NCBI GenBank assembly: GCA_023428905.1
Contig: JAEYWP010000016.1
Coordinates: 248,001 to 312,000 of the forward strand
DNA length: 64,000 nt
Origin: Verrucomicrobiota bacterium
Lineage (GTDB): Bacteria > Verrucomicrobiota > Verrucomicrobiia > Opitutales > Opitutaceae
Direction: 5' to 3'
The notes beneath the pieces are model-generated. The model did no database searches. It saw only the letters and a list, made by a program, of their open reading frames with translations, and was not told the DNA's origin. Position numbers and translations under genes: made by a program. This document shows positions 33,981 through 45,627 of this stretch, piece by piece; the first letter of the stretch is position 1, and the number at the start of each line of letters is the position of its first letter.

Positions 33981-35021
33981 TCAGCGTTGCTTGGGTCGGG
34001 TGACGCCGGGGAAGGTCACCGTCGGTGCGGGGGCCGGGGTGGGAGTGGGCGCCGCCGGTGAAACCGGGGTGCTGATGGGATTGCCGGCGGGACGGATCGG
34101 CTTTTCGCGACTCGACGGGGTCACCGGCGAGATCGGATTCGATGCGCCCAGCGTTTGCGTGCCAGCGGGCAAGGGAGGCAGCGCGGCGAAACCGCGCTCA
34201 ATCAATTCTCCGACCCGAAGGTCGCGTGTCACACGGTCGGGGCTGCCCATCACGACGACGATGACCCGACGTCCGTTGCGTTCGGCGGTCGCGGCCAGGC
34301 AGAAGCCGGCACCGTTTGTAAAACCTGTCTTGAGGCCGTCTACCCCGCCAACCTTTCCCAGCAGGTGGTTGTGGTTGCGCATGATCACCGGTTCGAGGGC
34401 TTCCGGGCGGAACGGCCTTTCCTTGACCGAGCTGTAGCGCAGGACGTCGGTGGTGCGGAGCAGTTCCCGGCTGAGCAGGGCAAGGTCGCGAGGACTGGTG
34501 AGGTCGCCTTCGCTGAGCTTGCGGCTCGGAGGCGGCAGGCCGTGCGGCGAGCGAAACGTCGTCTTGCTCATGCCCAGCACCTGAGCCCGGGCATTCATCA
34601 ACTCGACAAACGCCTCCTTGGAGCCGGCGGCGGCCCGGGCGAGGGCATGGGCCGCGTCGTTAGCCGACTGGATCATCAACGCATACAGCAGTTCCTCAAC
34701 GGTGAAGACCTCGCCCTCCTTCAGCCAGACCTGGGTGCCGCCCATCCGGGCATCCTGGGCGTTCACCGTGACCTCGGTCCCGGCGGAGAGGTGGCCGCTT
34801 TGTATCCGGTCGTGGACGACAAGGAAGGTCATTAGCTTCGTCACGCTGGCGGGCGGGGTGACGATGTCCGCGTTCTCCTCGAAAACCACGTCGCCACTGG
34901 CGGCGTCCATCACGATCGCGCCCTTGTAGGGCGCAGCGGCCGCCTTGGGCTTGGCGGCAAACGTCGGCAGGGCCGTGCAGAGCGCGGCGATGGAGGTGAG
35001 AAAAAGGCGCCGAAGAAGCAT
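33981..35021 (-). CDS. D-alanyl-D-alanine carboxypeptidase (PBP5/DacA-like)
   Basis: 346 residues with an N-terminal signal peptide (~1-22). It trims the terminal D-Ala from peptidoglycan stem peptides in the periplasm. Active-site motifs are SVTK (in PPASVTKLMTFL), SAN (in QSANDAAHAL) and KTG (in VDGLKTGFTNGAG). The usual PBP5 C-terminal beta domain and amphipathic anchor are replaced by a ~65-residue Pro/Thr/Ala-rich tail, so membrane attachment must differ. It follows prfC by 53 bp. Confidence 0.93.
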   Translation of the reverse strand: MLLRRLFLTSIAALCTALPTFAAKPKAAAAPYKGAIVMDAASGDVVFEENADIVTPPASVTKLMTFLVVHDRIQSGHLSAGTEVTVNAQDARMGGTQVWLKEGEVFTVEELLYALMIQSANDAAHALARAAAGSKEAFVELMNARAQVLGMSKTTFRSPHGLPPPSRKLSEGDLTSPRDLALLSRELLRTTDVLRYSSVKERPFRPEALEPVIMRNHNHLLGKVGGVDGLKTGFTNGAGFCLAATAERNGRRVIVVVMGSPDRVTRDLRVGELIERGFAALPPLPAGTQTLGASNPISPVTPSSREKPIRPAGNPISTPVSPAAPTPTPAPAPTVTFPGVTRPKQR

Positions 35022-35074
35022 CCGCGCAAAAAGCGGCTTTTTCAGCTGCGGCGCGAGCGAATTTCAGAGCGATT

Positions 35075-36742
<1,668 letters not shown>

Positions 36743-37056
36743 GCGGAAAAACGGTGAACGTACAGACGTGCGCGAGCCTCACCATCCTATTTTCGATTTC
36801 GTCTTTAGCGGACGTGGGTGGCGCCAGGCGTGCCAGACCGCTGAGGCCCAAAAAAGACCTTGGTCGCCAAAGTCTGAGCAGTGTTTGGGAGTCCCTGCGG
36901 AGTCGCGACGGGCGGCGGTAGGTAGAATGCCACCCTCACTTAACAAGGCTTTTACATCCTATTTACGGTTAGTTGCAACCACTTGGCGCGTCGTAAGGGA
37001 AACCCCTAAAAAATTAAAGATTCCTAGAAAGAATCCGTAGAATTTCCGGAACACCT
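36743..37056. other. 314-bp intergenic region with a possible promoter
   Basis: Divergent gap between prfC and a small plus-strand gene. The right half (36930-37056) is AT-richer than most of the window. A possible plus-strand promoter is TTGGCG (36983-36988), an 18-bp spacer and TAAAAA (37007-37012), about 45 bp before the ATG at 37057. No RNA gene, repeat or convincing coding sequence was seen. Confidence 0.35.
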
Positions 37057-37224
37057 ATGCTACAAGCTTTCGCAGTTACCCACCCCATTATGGTCATCGC
37101 GATTGCCGTGCTTGCTGCTTTCTATTTCACGGGCGTCTACTTGTTGGTCAGCTCGCTTTCCCAAGAACCCGAGTGGTTCGAGGATGAAAATGGCGAACTG
37201 CACCATCTGCCCCGTTCACACTGA
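37057..37224 (+). CDS. Small single-pass membrane protein, 55 residues
   Basis: The ATG at 37057 opens a 56-codon frame ending with TGA at 37222-37224. The product has one hydrophobic helix (~11-33, IMVIAIAVLAAFYFTGVYLL) and an acidic, polar C-terminus with QEPEWFEDENGELHHL. Base composition is lower in GC than its neighbours. Its helix pattern and the AT-rich leader make it likely to be real. I recognise no family; it is not like CcoS or CydX. It lies 48 bp before rlmI on the same strand, so they may share a transcript. Confidence 0.6.
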   Translation: MLQAFAVTHPIMVIAIAVLAAFYFTGVYLLVSSLSQEPEWFEDENGELHHLPRSH

Positions 37225-37272
37225 CGCAGTTTAAGCTTCCGCGCCGCGGGGTCCGCACGATGATGCGGGGCC

Positions 37273-38442
37273 ATGTCGGTTTTTTTGAAGCTTAAGGCCA
37301 ACGCGAAACCTCGGGTCCTTTCCGGACACCCCTGGGTCTTTGCGAACGAAGTCGATGCCCTGCTCGGGCCGCAGCATGATGGCGAAGTCGTGGAATGCCG
37401 CGACCGCACTGGTCGGCTGCTGGGCACCGGGATCTACAACAGCAAGTCGCAGATTTGCTGGCGGCGGCTGAGCCGCGACCGCGTAACTCTTGATGCGGCG
37501 TTTCTCGGCGCCGCCCTGGACAAGGCGATCCTTCGTCGCAGCTCGCTGCCGGCGGGACTGACGCAGGGCGTTCGGCGTTTGGTCTGGTCAGAATCAGACG
37601 GGTTGCCCGGCGTGGTGGTAGACCAATTTGGCGAGGTGCTGGTCGTCCAGCTGCAGACGCTGGCAATGGAGAAGCGGCGCGACCTGATCGGGGGACTCCT
37701 GCAGGAGCGCCTTCAACCGGCCGAGATCGTCTACCGTCATGATGGCTCGATCCGGCGACTGGAGGGGCTTCCGCTCGAGGTGTTGACCGCGAGTGGACGT
37801 TCGCTCGAGCCCGGCTGGAGGGAAATTGACGGCTTCGACTATTTCCTCGACCTGCAAGGCGCTCAGAAGACCGGTTTTTATCTGGACCAGCGCGAGCAGC
37901 ACCAGCGGGTGGCGCGGCTCTGTGCCGGGAAGCGGGTGCTGGACGCCTTCTGCAACCAGGGACCGTTCGCCCTCCACGCGGCTCGTGCCGGGGCCTGCGT
38001 CGTTCGCGGGCTCGACAGTGCGGAGGAGGCGATTGCGCAGGCGCGCCAGAATGCCGCGCGCAACCGCGTCGCGGCCGAGTTTTCGGTGGTCAACGTCTTC
38101 GACTATTTCAACGAGCGGAAGGACGAGACCTGGGACGTGATCGTGCTCGATCCGCCGCCCTTCGCGAAATCCAAGAGCGCACTTGAGGGGGCGCTGCGTG
38201 GATACAAGGAGATCAATCTCCGCGCCCTGCAGCGCCTTGCTCCGGGCGGGGTGCTCGCGACTTACACCTGTTCGCACCACATGCAGGATGCAGAACTGCG
38301 CCGGGTGCTCGCCGAGGCCGCGGCGGACGCGCGCCGCCAGGTCCGCGTGATCGAATTCGCGCATCAGCCCGCCGATCATCCGGTGCTCATCACCATGCCT
38401 GAGAGCGAGTACCTGCGAGGCTATATCCTGCGCGTGGACTGA
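37273..38442 (+). CDS. rlmI: RlmI-family 23S rRNA (cytosine-C5) methyltransferase
   Basis: 389 residues. An N-terminal PUA domain (~1-75, RVLSGHPWVFANEVD), a middle EEHGD-like region (~80-180), and a Rossmann methyltransferase domain (~190-389). FYLDQREQHQRVARL precedes the AdoMet motif VLDAFCNQGPFALHAA; the catalytic loop is VLDPPPFAKSKSAL and ATYTCSHHM holds a late conserved Cys. RlmI methylates C1962 of 23S rRNA in E. coli; the exact target here is inferred from family. Confidence 0.9.
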   Translation: MSVFLKLKANAKPRVLSGHPWVFANEVDALLGPQHDGEVVECRDRTGRLLGTGIYNSKSQICWRRLSRDRVTLDAAFLGAALDKAILRRSSLPAGLTQGVRRLVWSESDGLPGVVVDQFGEVLVVQLQTLAMEKRRDLIGGLLQERLQPAEIVYRHDGSIRRLEGLPLEVLTASGRSLEPGWREIDGFDYFLDLQGAQKTGFYLDQREQHQRVARLCAGKRVLDAFCNQGPFALHAARAGACVVRGLDSAEEAIAQARQNAARNRVAAEFSVVNVFDYFNERKDETWDVIVLDPPPFAKSKSALEGALRGYKEINLRALQRLAPGGVLATYTCSHHMQDAELRRVLAEAAADARRQVRVIEFAHQPADHPVLITMPESEYLRGYILRVD

Positions 38443-38500
38443 GTGTGGCGGCGGTAAGCATTTGCGATTCCGCCCGCATTGCGCACTTAAGGAAGCCTGT

Positions 38501-39916
38501 ATGTCCGAACTTGCCTTTGATGCCCTCCGTTCGTCGCTCAGCGCGCAGCCGCTTTTCGAGGACAAGACGTGGCAGCTCTCGCCGGACGCCTGGCCGCTCA
38601 CCCCGGACCAGGTGACTCAACTGGAGGCGATCGGGGCGGCGTGCCTGGAGTATCACCAGGCGCTCGAGACGCTTTATCTTCGCTCCCTCGCGGGCAAAAA
38701 TCTTCTGCGGAATAAGCCGCTGGTCACACCCTGGGTGGTGGATTACCTGGACAGGGGGAAGCCCGCGCACCTCCTGGAGCACGCACGCGATCCCAGGAAC
38801 CGGGGTGCGTTTCCGACCGTGCTGCGTCCCGACCTGCTCCTGACGGAAGAGGGGTTTGTCATGACGGAGCTCGATTCCGTGCCCGGTGGAATCGGTCTGA
38901 CGGCTTTCTTCAACCGGCTCTATGAAGGCGGCGCCGCGCCAGAGGGGGCGGCCATTCTCGGAGCGGGTGACCTGATGATCCGGCGCTTCTATGAATCGCT
39001 CGCGGCGTTGCGCCCGGACCTGCGATCTCCGTTGATCGCGCTGGTCGTGAGCGACGAGGCAGCCACCTACCGGCCGGAGATGCAGTGGCTCGCAGCTCAG
39101 CTGCAGCTGGAGGGGAAACGGGTGTTCTGCCTGGACCCGGAGGAAGTCTTCCCGCTCGGCACCTCCCTCTGTTTCGATGTCGAAGGCAACCCGGAGAAGA
39201 TCGACATCATCTACCGCTTCTTCGAGCTGTTCGACTTGGGGAACCTGCGGTCGGCCTCGTTCTTCTTTGATGCATGGCAGGCAGGCGAGGTGGCGATTGC
39301 GCCCCCGATGCGACCGTTTCAGGAAGAGAAGCTGGGCTTGGCGCTTTTCCATCACCATCTCCTTGCCGACTTCTGGGCCGAAACCCTGAGCGGGCGGGCG
39401 CTCAAGCTGCTACGGCAACTCATCCCGGCCTCCTGGATCATGGATCCTGCCCCGCTCCCTCCCGGAGCCGTCCTCGACGGCCCCCGCGTGGGCGGTCGGC
39501 AGCTGACGGATTGGCGGCAGCTGGCGGGGGCGTCTCAGAAGGAGCGCGACCTGATCATCAAAATCAGCGGGTTCCACGAAACAGCCTGGGGCGCCCGCAG
39601 CGTGGTGCTCGGCAGCGACTGCTCGCGCGAGGAATGGCAGGCCGGCGTGGACATCGCGATCCAGGACGCGCCGACCAACCTGCATCTCCTGCAGGCCTAC
39701 CGAAAGCCGATCCGGGTCAAGCACCCTGTATTCGATAAGGAACAACAGGTCCGCGAAGTGGATGGGCGTCTGCGGCTCTGCCCCTACTATTTTGTGCGCG
39801 CCGGCAAGGCCCAGCTCAGCGGGGCTCTCGCCACCTTCTGCCCACCCGACAAGAAGATCATTCATGGCATGCAGGACGCAGCCCTCCTGCCGTGCCGTAT
39901 CCGGCTACCGGCCTGA
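38501..39916 (+). CDS. Conserved protein, ATP-grasp-like, function unknown
   Basis: 471 residues, soluble, no signal peptide. Conserved-looking blocks are VLRPDLLLTEEGFVMTELDS followed by VPGGIGLT (~107-135), LVVSDEAATYRPEMQWLA (~180), IDIIYRFFELFDL (~240), IKISGFHETAWGARSVVLGS (~350) and LRLCPYYFVRAGKAQLSG (~430). The pattern of a Glu-Leu-Asp strand, a Lys strand and a late Arg/Asn region suggests an ATP-grasp or glutathionylspermidine-synthase-like ligase fold. That is inference from fragments, and I do not recognise a named family. ATG at 38501 begins the conserved frame. It sits between rlmI and the TPP riboswitch with no clear operon partner. Confidence 0.65.
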   Translation: MSELAFDALRSSLSAQPLFEDKTWQLSPDAWPLTPDQVTQLEAIGAACLEYHQALETLYLRSLAGKNLLRNKPLVTPWVVDYLDRGKPAHLLEHARDPRNRGAFPTVLRPDLLLTEEGFVMTELDSVPGGIGLTAFFNRLYEGGAAPEGAAILGAGDLMIRRFYESLAALRPDLRSPLIALVVSDEAATYRPEMQWLAAQLQLEGKRVFCLDPEEVFPLGTSLCFDVEGNPEKIDIIYRFFELFDLGNLRSASFFFDAWQAGEVAIAPPMRPFQEEKLGLALFHHHLLADFWAETLSGRALKLLRQLIPASWIMDPAPLPPGAVLDGPRVGGRQLTDWRQLAGASQKERDLIIKISGFHETAWGARSVVLGSDCSREEWQAGVDIAIQDAPTNLHLLQAYRKPIRVKHPVFDKEQQVREVDGRLRLCPYYFVRAGKAQLSGALATFCPPDKKIIHGMQDAALLPCRIRLPA

Positions 39917-40032
39917 GGACCGGACGGGGAGGGCCGCATGGTCGGTCGCGTCGACCTCGGTCGAACCCAGGTCGCGTTTTTTCGATTTGCCCGCGGCGGC
40001 AAAGCCTGTCTGTTAAGCGTCACCTCGTTTAG

Positions 40033-40119
40033 GAGAGCCTGGGGCGCCGGGCTGAGATAGGAACGCGATCCGTTCCCAAATCCCTCGAACCTGATGCGTT
40101 TGAACACGCCGTAGGGAAA
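40033..40119 (+). promoter_or_regulatory. TPP riboswitch (THI element)
   Basis: Hallmark blocks in order: GGCTGAGAT (40050-40058), CTCGAACCTGATGCG (40084-40098), and the distal GCCGTAGGGAA (40108-40118). The intervening paired regions (GGGGCGCC upstream, GCGTTTGAACACGC as a closing stem) fit the fold that binds thiamine pyrophosphate. It lies 83 bp before thiC. The GC-rich segment 40124-40201 may carry the expression platform by hiding the ribosome site. The rest of 39917-40032 shows nothing recognisable. Confidence 0.95.
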
Positions 40120-40201
40120 ACAGGAGCCGGCCGCCCCAGAGGTGGCTGGAGCTTGGGCCCCGACCGGTGCGCCGACCGCCCACTCAACTGCTCCGCCGCC
40201 C

Positions 40202-42129
<1,928 letters not shown>

Positions 42130-42133
<4 letters not shown>

Positions 42134-42354
42134 ACGCGGCCATCTCTGAAATTCAAGTCGAAGTGAACGGCGCCGCCCGTTCCTTTGCCGCGCCCGTCAC
42201 CTTGCAGGGACTGCTGCACGAGCTTGGTTTGGTCGAGCGCCGTGGTATCGCGGTTGCGGTAAACGACAGCGTGGTCCCCCGGTCCCAATGGCCGCTTCGT
42301 TCCCTGGAAGCGGGAGAACGCATCCTCGTGATTCAGGCAACCCAAGGCGGCTGA
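42130..42354 (+). CDS. thiS: Thiamine biosynthesis sulfur carrier protein ThiS
   Basis: 74 residues with a ubiquitin-like fold. The C-terminal Gly-Gly (QATQGG) is the site that becomes a thiocarboxylate and gives sulfur to the thiazole. The strand pattern IQVEVNGAARSF, AVNDSVVPRSQWP and AGERILVIQA fits ThiS. The start overlaps the thiC stop as ATGA. Adenylation would be done by the ThiF encoded at the end of this operon. Confidence 0.93.
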
Positions 42355-42368
42355 GCCCTTTCTCCGAC

Positions 42369-43658
42369 GTGAAACTCGTCGTCTTCTCCCCGGAGCAGCA
42401 TCGGCCTGACGAGCCTGCCCTGGTCCGCGCCCTTCTGGCTCAAGGGTTGGAACGCTACCACGTGCGCAAGCCCACCTGGTCGCGCGACCAGCTGCAGGCG
42501 TGGCTCTCGGCCTTTACGCCGGTGGAGCGGGCCCGGATGGTGACACACACCCATCACGACCTGGCCGGACCCTTGGGGGTGGGGGGCATCCATGCCCGCG
42601 ATCAGCCCGCACGTGCAGCGGACGGGGCGGACGCCAGCCGGGTCGGTGGCTTTCGCAGCCGCTCCTGCCACCGCGTCGCCGACCTCGCCGAGGCGCTGCC
42701 CGCGAACGACGCGGTCTTCATCAGCCCATTGTTCCCCTCGTATTCAAAACCGGGTTACGGAAGCGGTGCTCCGGTCCTTCGGTCGGAACTGGAGGTGTTT
42801 CTTTCTCCCTCAGCGCGGGCGGCGCGTGCCGGCCGCGGAGGCCTGGTGTTCGGCCTGGGAGGCGTCAACGAGGCGAGGGTGGCGGAATGCCAGCGCCTGG
42901 GCCTGGACGGCGTGGGAGTCTTGGGGGCGGTCTGGCATGCGTCCGACCCGCTGGAGGCCTTCCGGCGCCTCCAGGCGGTGTGCCGGGCGGCCGCCGGGCT
43001 GCACCCGGTGCTTCCGATCACACAGGATGGCCTGCCATTCTCCCACGAGGAGCAGGCGGAGCAGCTCTGCGAGGGCGGGGCGGAGTGGATCCAGCTGCGC
43101 ATGAAAGGCGCCGCTCCGGAGGCATGGGTCGCCACGGCTCGTCGGGTGGTCGAGGTCTGCCGGCGCCACCGGGCGCGGTGTGTGGTCAACGACAGTGTCG
43201 ACGTCGCTCTGGCGGCAGGCGCTGACGGCGTGCACCTGGGCAGCCAGGACCTGGACTGGCGGGAGGCGCGGGCGCGGCTCGGGGCGGGCCGCATCCTTGG
43301 CGGCACTGTGAATTCGCTGGAGGATGCCGCGCGGGCCGTGTCCGTGCGGGTGCTTGACTATGTCGGTGTTGGGCCCTGGCGCTTCACCACCACGAAAAAG
43401 AAGCTCTCGCCCGTTCTCGGGCCGGCGGGTGTGGGCGGGGTGATCTCCGCCCTGGACGGCCTGCCTGCGTGGGTGATTGGCGGCATCACCCGCGCCGATC
43501 TTCCAGACGTCTGTGCCGCCGGTGCGGCTGGCGTCGCGGTTTCCTCCGCCCTGCTCGCCGGTGGCCTGGAGCGGGTCGAGGGCGCTTTCCGTTCGTTTTC
43601 CGCCGCCTGGCCCCAGCTGCGGGAGGCTCGGACTTATTCTTCAGTATCCCATTTATGA
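42369..43658 (+). CDS. thiE: Bifunctional TenI-like/thiamine-phosphate synthase fusion
   Basis: 429 residues from a GTG at 42369, about twice a normal ThiE. The C-terminal half (~208-420) is a full ThiE: EWIQLRMKG, RCVVNDSVDVALAAGADGVHLG, DYVGVGPWRFTTTKKK and WVIGGITRADLPDV. The N-terminal half (~1-205) is a diverged TenI/ThiE barrel: ERYHVRKPTWS, GVGGIHARDQ, DAVFISPLFPSYSKPGYGSG and GLVFGLGGVNEARV. ThiE joins the pyrimidine and thiazole. TenI in Bacillus is a thiazole tautomerase acting just before it. The last bases overlap thiG (ATGA). Confidence 0.9.
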   Translation: MKLVVFSPEQHRPDEPALVRALLAQGLERYHVRKPTWSRDQLQAWLSAFTPVERARMVTHTHHDLAGPLGVGGIHARDQPARAADGADASRVGGFRSRSCHRVADLAEALPANDAVFISPLFPSYSKPGYGSGAPVLRSELEVFLSPSARAARAGRGGLVFGLGGVNEARVAECQRLGLDGVGVLGAVWHASDPLEAFRRLQAVCRAAAGLHPVLPITQDGLPFSHEEQAEQLCEGGAEWIQLRMKGAAPEAWVATARRVVEVCRRHRARCVVNDSVDVALAAGADGVHLGSQDLDWREARARLGAGRILGGTVNSLEDAARAVSVRVLDYVGVGPWRFTTTKKKLSPVLGPAGVGGVISALDGLPAWVIGGITRADLPDVCAAGAAGVAVSSALLAGGLERVEGAFRSFSAAWPQLREARTYSSVSHL

Positions 43659-44446
43659 CTACCACTCCGCTTGTGATTGCAGGCGTCACGCTCAGCTCCC
43701 GCCTGTTTCTTGGCACGGGCAAATACCGGTCCGGCTCCCTCATGTCCGAGAGCCTTGCCGCCAGCGGCACGGAACTGGTGACGGTGGCGCTGCGGCGGGT
43801 CCGCACCGACGGAACCGCGGATGACATCCTCGGGCAGCTGGACCGGTCCCGCTACCGTCTCCTGCCCAATACCTCGGGGGTGCGCGATGCGAGGGAGGCG
43901 GTCCTCGCGGCCGAGCTGGCGCGGGAGGCGCTCGAGACCGAATGGGTGAAACTGGAGATCCACCCCGATCCGAAGTACTTGATGCCCGATCCGGTCGAAA
44001 CCCTGCGGGCGACACAAGAGCTGGTGAAACGTGGTTTTGTGGTTCTGCCGTACGTCCATGCCGACCCTGTGCTGTGCAAACAGCTGGAAGAGGCTGGGGC
44101 CGCGGCGGTGATGCCGCTGGGCGCTCCCATCGGGAGTAACCGAGGCCTGGAGTCGCGCGCCTTCCTGGAGATCATTCTTGCCCAGGCCAATGTCCCCGTG
44201 GTGATCGATGCCGGCCTCGGCGCACCCTCGCATGCGGCGGAGGCGTTGGAAATGGGGGCGGACGCCGTCCTTGTGAACACGGCAGTTGCCGCCGCGGAGG
44301 ACCCGGTGGCGATGGGGCTTGCCTTCAAGCTGGGCGTTGAGGCCGGCCGGCTGGCCTATGAGTCGGGTCTGGCGGCGCGCTCCACCCGCGCGCTGGCGCA
44401 CGGCACGTCGCCCCTTACTGCCTTCCTCAGCGAGGCTGGCGCATGA
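43655..44446 (+). CDS. thiG: Thiazole synthase
   Basis: 263 residues. ThiG builds the thiazole ring from DXP, dehydroglycine and ThiS thiocarboxylate. Motifs are LFLGTGKYRS, VTVALRRV, the DXP Lys in WVKLEIHPDPKYLMPDP, and VVIDAGLGAPSHAAEALEMGADAVLVNTA with AVMPLGAPIGSNRGL. ATGA overlaps join it to the ThiE fusion upstream and thiH downstream, so translation should be coupled. The start ATG 43655 gives the standard N-terminus. Confidence 0.97.
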   Translation: MTTTPLVIAGVTLSSRLFLGTGKYRSGSLMSESLAASGTELVTVALRRVRTDGTADDILGQLDRSRYRLLPNTSGVRDAREAVLAAELAREALETEWVKLEIHPDPKYLMPDPVETLRATQELVKRGFVVLPYVHADPVLCKQLEEAGAAAVMPLGAPIGSNRGLESRAFLEIILAQANVPVVIDAGLGAPSHAAEALEMGADAVLVNTAVAAAEDPVAMGLAFKLGVEAGRLAYESGLAARSTRALAHGTSPLTAFLSEAGA

Positions 44447-45609
44447 GCTTCATCGACGTTTGGAAACAGCACAGCTTCGAGGGGGTGTCTGCTGCGATCG
44501 CGGACCTCACGGCGGCAGAGGTGAGACTGGCGCTGACCCGGGTGCGCTCGGGCCTGTCGGTCCACGACCTGCAGGCGCTGCTCTCGCCCGCGGCGGTCCC
44601 GTTCCTGGAGGAGATGGCACAGCTCAGCCATCGTCTCACCGTTGAACGGTTCGGCCACACCATGCAGCTGTACGCGCCGCTCTACCTCTCGAACGTCTGC
44701 GCGAACATCTGCACCTACTGCGGCTTCAGCGCGCAGAACCGGATTCCGCGAAAGGTTTTGACCGATGCGGAGACCCTGGCGGACGCGCGGGTGCTGAAGG
44801 AGCTCGGTTTTGACCATGTCCTGCTCGTCACCGGTGAGACCAGCCGGGTGGGGGTGCCGTACCTGGCAAATGCACTGCGCCTCCTGCGGCCCCATTTCTC
44901 CAATCTTTCCGTGGAGGTGCAGCCGCTGGATCAGGAGGAGTATGAGACGTTGATCGCCGCCGGTCTGAGCGCGGTCCTGGTGTATCAGGAAACCTATGAC
45001 CCGGCGGTGTACCGGCGCCACCACCTCTCCGGTCCGAAGTCGGACATGGCGTACCGGCTGGAGACGCCTGACCGGCTGGGCCGGGCCGGGGTCAAGAAAA
45101 TCGGGCTGGGCGGGCTTTACGGCCTGGCCGAATGGCGGACGGAGGCCTGGTTTGCCGGGCTTCATCTCCGGTACCTCGAGCGTCAGTATTGGAGAACACG
45201 TTACAGCCTTTCTTTCCCCCGGCTGCGGCCGCACGAGGGGAGCGACATCCCGCTCACGCCCTTTCATGAACGCGACCTCGTCCAGGCGGTGTGTGCCTTC
45301 CGCCTCTTTAGCCCGGAAGTCGAACTCTCGCTCTCAACCCGGGAGAGTGTGGCCTTCCGCAACCAGGCCTTCCGCCTCGGGTTCACCTCGATGAGCGCCG
45401 GCTCGCGCACCAACCCCGGAGGCTACACCAGTGCTCCGGAATCACTTGAGCAATTTGCTGTCAACGACGACCGCGGCCCCGCCGAGGTGGCGGCTTTTCT
45501 GCGCTCAAAAGGTTATGAGCCGGTTTGGAAAGACTGGGATCCGACATATGATGGTTTCCGTCGGGCCGAAGCCATCCCTGCCCAAGGGGTGTCGGTGGTG
45601 GGAGCCTGA
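44443..45609 (+). CDS. thiH: 2-iminoacetate synthase ThiH (tyrosine lyase)
   Basis: 388 residues, radical SAM. It cleaves tyrosine to dehydroglycine for ThiG. The cluster motif is CANICTYCGFS (CxxxCxxC, ~86-95). Other typical pieces are HVLLVTGE, VYQETYDPAVYRRHHL, KKIGLGGLYGL and TSMSAGSRTNPGGY. The stop is 19 bp before the ThiF gene. ThiH rather than ThiO suggests an anaerobic-type dehydroglycine source even though heme enzymes here use oxygen. Confidence 0.97.
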   Translation: MSFIDVWKQHSFEGVSAAIADLTAAEVRLALTRVRSGLSVHDLQALLSPAAVPFLEEMAQLSHRLTVERFGHTMQLYAPLYLSNVCANICTYCGFSAQNRIPRKVLTDAETLADARVLKELGFDHVLLVTGETSRVGVPYLANALRLLRPHFSNLSVEVQPLDQEEYETLIAAGLSAVLVYQETYDPAVYRRHHLSGPKSDMAYRLETPDRLGRAGVKKIGLGGLYGLAEWRTEAWFAGLHLRYLERQYWRTRYSLSFPRLRPHEGSDIPLTPFHERDLVQAVCAFRLFSPEVELSLSTRESVAFRNQAFRLGFTSMSAGSRTNPGGYTSAPESLEQFAVNDDRGPAEVAAFLRSKGYEPVWKDWDPTYDGFRRAEAIPAQGVSVVGA

Positions 45610-45627
45610 AAATCACACCTGCCTGCC

